8,683 bases of DNA from assembly GCA_947463285.1 (NCBI GenBank), contig CANHTV010000132.1, positions 1 to 8,683 on the forward strand. The letters run 5' to 3'. The stretch comes from Verrucomicrobiaceae bacterium. Lineage in GTDB: Bacteria > Verrucomicrobiota > Verrucomicrobiia > Verrucomicrobiales > Verrucomicrobiaceae. Numbering within the stretch: position 1 is the stretch's first letter; each line of letters opens with the position of its first letter. A model generated the notes under the pieces. That model had not been told where the DNA came from and ran no database searches. It was given only the letters and a program-made list of their open reading frames with translations. Positions 6,919-8,683 of this stretch are shown piece by piece. Both the position numbers and the translations under genes were made by a program.

Positions 6919-7086
6919 GATGTTGGGAGGGAACGCTGACTAGCGGCTGCCTCTGGCAACTGAGCAAGGACCAGCTGCTGGAGAAATAGGCTACGGTGGG
7001 CTGGTGTGGACCATGCCGTGTGCACGGCAGGTCGCTCCATTCCCTCCTGAAAACTGGTGGGCGGACGGCGTATGATACTGGCAACC
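6919..7086. promoter_or_regulatory. Divergent intergenic spacer between the M20 gene and the beta-propeller gene
   Basis: 168 bp between two divergent genes, so promoters for both units are expected here. It contains a 16-nt inverted repeat (listed separately), a smaller inverted repeat ccagctgctgg at 6971-6981, and gggagggaa at 6925-6933 nearly mirrored by ttccctcct at 7040-7048. No convincing -35/-10 pair is visible on either strand. Confidence 0.4.
7014..7029. repeat. 16-nt inverted repeat, possible operator
   Basis: tgccgt, gtgc, acggca: two perfect 6-bp arms around a 4-base centre in a divergent spacer. The position suits a regulator binding site for one or both flanking units. There is no U-run, so it does not look like a terminator. 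Its role is inferred; in GC-rich DNA such a short repeat can occur by chance. Confidence 0.4.
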
Positions 7087-8397
7087 ATGAAACCGCTCTT
7101 ATGCCTTCTCGCCCTCATTTCCACGCTTCACGCCTCAGAGCCTCCAACCTGCGAATGGGTCTTCAGCGGCGGCGGCAGCGGGCACGACAAGACGCGGGCG
7201 GTGACGACGGATCGTGTGGGGAATGTGTTTCTCGCCTCCGAATGCGTGGGGGATGCGATGTTTGGCGATCAGCAGCACAAAACCGCCGGTGAGATGGACA
7301 TGTGCCTGACGAAGCTCGATGCCGCGGGCAAGCCACTGTGGGTGAGAGGCTTCGGCGGCAGCAAAACGGATCGCGCGTATGGCGTGATCACGGATGCTGC
7401 GGGGAATGCCTATGTCACGGGGCACTTCGAAAGCACGGACGCGATGGCGAACGGCGAGAAGCTGCCGAATGCGGGCAATTTCGATGCCTTCACCGCGAAG
7501 TTCACACCCGATGGCAAGCTGCTGTGGGTGCGCGTGAAGGGCGGCGAGGGTTCTGATTATGGACACGGCATCGCCATCGACTCGAAGGGGCATGTCGTCA
7601 TCACCGGAGCGATCGGCGGGCAGTTTTTCTGCACGAAGTATGACGCGGAAGGTCGCGAGATTTGGCATCGCGCTCCTTCAGGAAAGGTCTCCGGCAGCGG
7701 TCACGGCATCGCGATGGATGGGAAGGACCACATCTACCTCGGTGGCAGCGCTTCGGGCATGGGAGCCTTTGGCAAAATCGTCATCGAATCCAAAACGAGC
7801 GCCGCGCTCGTGCTGAAGCTCACTCCGGAAGGCGAAGGCGAATGGGTGAACCTCATCCCGGGCACCACGAGCGCCATTTATCACGAGATCGCGTGCGACT
7901 CGCAGGGACGCGTCTGGGGCGCAGGCATGTTCAAGGGCAGCGTGAAAATCGCAGGCCAGACGTTTCAAGGCGGCACCGAAAAAGATTACGATGGTCTCAT
8001 CGTGCATCTCGATGTCGCGGGCCAGGTGCAGTGGGCGAAGCACATGCATGGCCCGGGCACCGATTACTGCCTCGGCGTGACCACCGATGATCACGGCACG
8101 GCCTTTGTGTGCGGCGATTTCAATCAAGACACCGTGCTCGCCGGTCACGCGCTCGCCACCCGAGGCAGCGGCGACATCTTCCTCGCGGCGTTTGATGTGA
8201 AAGGCGGCTTGCTCTGGGTGCAACAGGCCGGCGGCAAGCTCAACGATAGCGCCTACCCCATCACCTTCCGCGCTCCTGATGAACTCATCATCGCCGGAGC
8301 CCTCTCCACACCTGCCACGTTCGGTTCACATGAAGTGACGAAGTCCGGCTCCAGTGATTTGTATGCTGCGAAGTGGAAGCTGAAACCCCTCCAATGA
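7087..8397 (+). CDS. Secreted SBBP-type beta-propeller repeat protein
   Basis: 436 residues. A signal peptide (MKPLLCLLALISTLHAS, about 1-17) is followed entirely by SBBP-like repeats. Each ends in a strand with Trp after a 'D..GK.LW' turn: W24, W85, W147, W193, W253, W316 and W377, giving seven repeats. Each is followed by a 'GI..D..G.vyvtG.f' stretch (for example YGVITDAAGNAYVTGHFES, YGHGIAIDSKGHVVITGAI). Spacing is about 60-63 residues except 46 between W147 and W193, where one loop is shortened. The last strand, LYAAKW (W430), may close the ring. No enzyme motif is seen; such proteins are mostly uncharacterised exported binding or structural proteins. ATG at 7087 is chosen because it starts with Met-Lys and then a hydrophobic core; an upstream in-frame ATG at 7072 would also work. 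The next gene overlaps its stop as ATGA, indicating an operon. Confidence 0.85.
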   Translation: MKPLLCLLALISTLHASEPPTCEWVFSGGGSGHDKTRAVTTDRVGNVFLASECVGDAMFGDQQHKTAGEMDMCLTKLDAAGKPLWVRGFGGSKTDRAYGVITDAAGNAYVTGHFESTDAMANGEKLPNAGNFDAFTAKFTPDGKLLWVRVKGGEGSDYGHGIAIDSKGHVVITGAIGGQFFCTKYDAEGREIWHRAPSGKVSGSGHGIAMDGKDHIYLGGSASGMGAFGKIVIESKTSAALVLKLTPEGEGEWVNLIPGTTSAIYHEIACDSQGRVWGAGMFKGSVKIAGQTFQGGTEKDYDGLIVHLDVAGQVQWAKHMHGPGTDYCLGVTTDDHGTAFVCGDFNQDTVLAGHALATRGSGDIFLAAFDVKGGLLWVQQAGGKLNDSAYPITFRAPDELIIAGALSTPATFGSHEVTKSGSSDLYAAKWKLKPLQ

Positions 8398-8683
8398 TCA
8401 TGATGAAGCCTCTCTTTCTTTTTCTACTCCTGCTGACCGCCCTCGCCTCAGCCGAGCCCAAATACGATCCCGCGAAGCTGCCGAAGGGGCATGACTACTT
8501 CGAGCTGCGCGATGGATTGGCGAATTGCCAGCGCAAGTTCACGCAGGAGAAAACCGGGCGCGTCATTTTCTTCGGCGGCTCGATCACGGCGGGTGGTGCG
8601 TGGCGGCAGCACACCTGCGATTACCTCACGAAGAAGTTCCCGGACACGAAGTTCGAGTTCATCAATGCGGGCATCGGCTCCAT
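8394..8683 (+). CDS. Secreted SGNH/GDSL-type hydrolase, N-terminal part (3' end outside the window)
   Basis: 96 codons are visible before the right edge. A signal peptide, about residues 1-20 (MKPLFLFLLLLTALASA), is followed by the first two SGNH blocks: GGSIT at 61-65, where S63 would be the nucleophile, and INAGIGS at 90-96, where G93 would support the oxyanion hole. The family removes acyl groups from carbohydrates or lipids outside the cytoplasm. The remaining blocks, including the catalytic Asp-His pair, lie beyond the window, so the specificity cannot be told. Three in-frame ATGs (8394, 8400, 8403) are possible; 8394 overlaps the preceding TGA as ATGA, suggesting translational coupling, while 8403 gives the most typical signal peptide. 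It shares a direction and probably a transcript with the propeller gene. Confidence 0.85.
   Translation, partial: MIMMKPLFLFLLLLTALASAEPKYDPAKLPKGHDYFELRDGLANCQRKFTQEKTGRVIFFGGSITAGGAWRQHTCDYLTKKFPDTKFEFINAGIGS

Noticed and set aside
7678..8223. Minus-strand open frame (181 codons) opposite the beta-propeller gene
   Set aside because: The plus strand carries regular Trp-marked repeats; the antisense frame is open because of the codon bias of the real gene.

Overview
The window looks like chromosomal DNA from a member of the Verrucomicrobiota, probably near Prosthecobacter/Verrucomicrobium. The main reason is the minus-strand gene at the left edge, a secreted 'planctomycete cytochrome C' (PSCyt1) plus DUF1549 protein, a family typical of Planctomycetes and Verrucomicrobia. 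A beta-propeller SBBP-repeat protein, a secreted SGNH hydrolase and a Tat-type lipoprotein amidohydrolase fit the same group. The assignment rests on gene content read by eye, not on a database search.

Layout. 1-1712 (minus, runs off the left edge): PSCyt1/DUF1549 protein whose coding sequence carries two repeat insertions, a REP-like inverted doublet (1268-1328) and a 9-nt tandem repeat (1113-1148). 1713-1816: short divergent spacer. 1817-3058 (plus): RhlE-type DEAD-box RNA helicase. 3076-4857 (plus): a protein with a GH67 (alpha-glucuronidase)-like TIM barrel but without the usual N-terminal domain or a signal peptide. 4861-5778 (minus): exported amidohydrolase, its stop 3 bp from the stop of the preceding convergent gene. 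5791-6918 (minus): M20 metallopeptidase of the ArgE/DapE type, first gene of a two-gene minus-strand unit. 6919-7086: divergent spacer with a 16-nt inverted repeat. 7087-8397 (plus): secreted seven-repeat beta-propeller. 8394-8683 (plus, runs off the right edge): N-terminal part of a secreted SGNH/GDSL hydrolase, overlapping the preceding stop as ATGA.

There are probably four transcription units: the PSCyt1 gene; rhlE plus the GH67-like gene; M20 plus amidohydrolase; and the propeller plus SGNH hydrolase. The cell-surface units suit a polymer-degrading heterotroph, but no single pathway joins all the genes. There is no sign of CRISPR, tRNA, rRNA, a prophage or a complete insertion sequence. 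The points most worth following up are the GH67-like protein with an unusual domain layout and the covarying inverted doublet inside a coding region.
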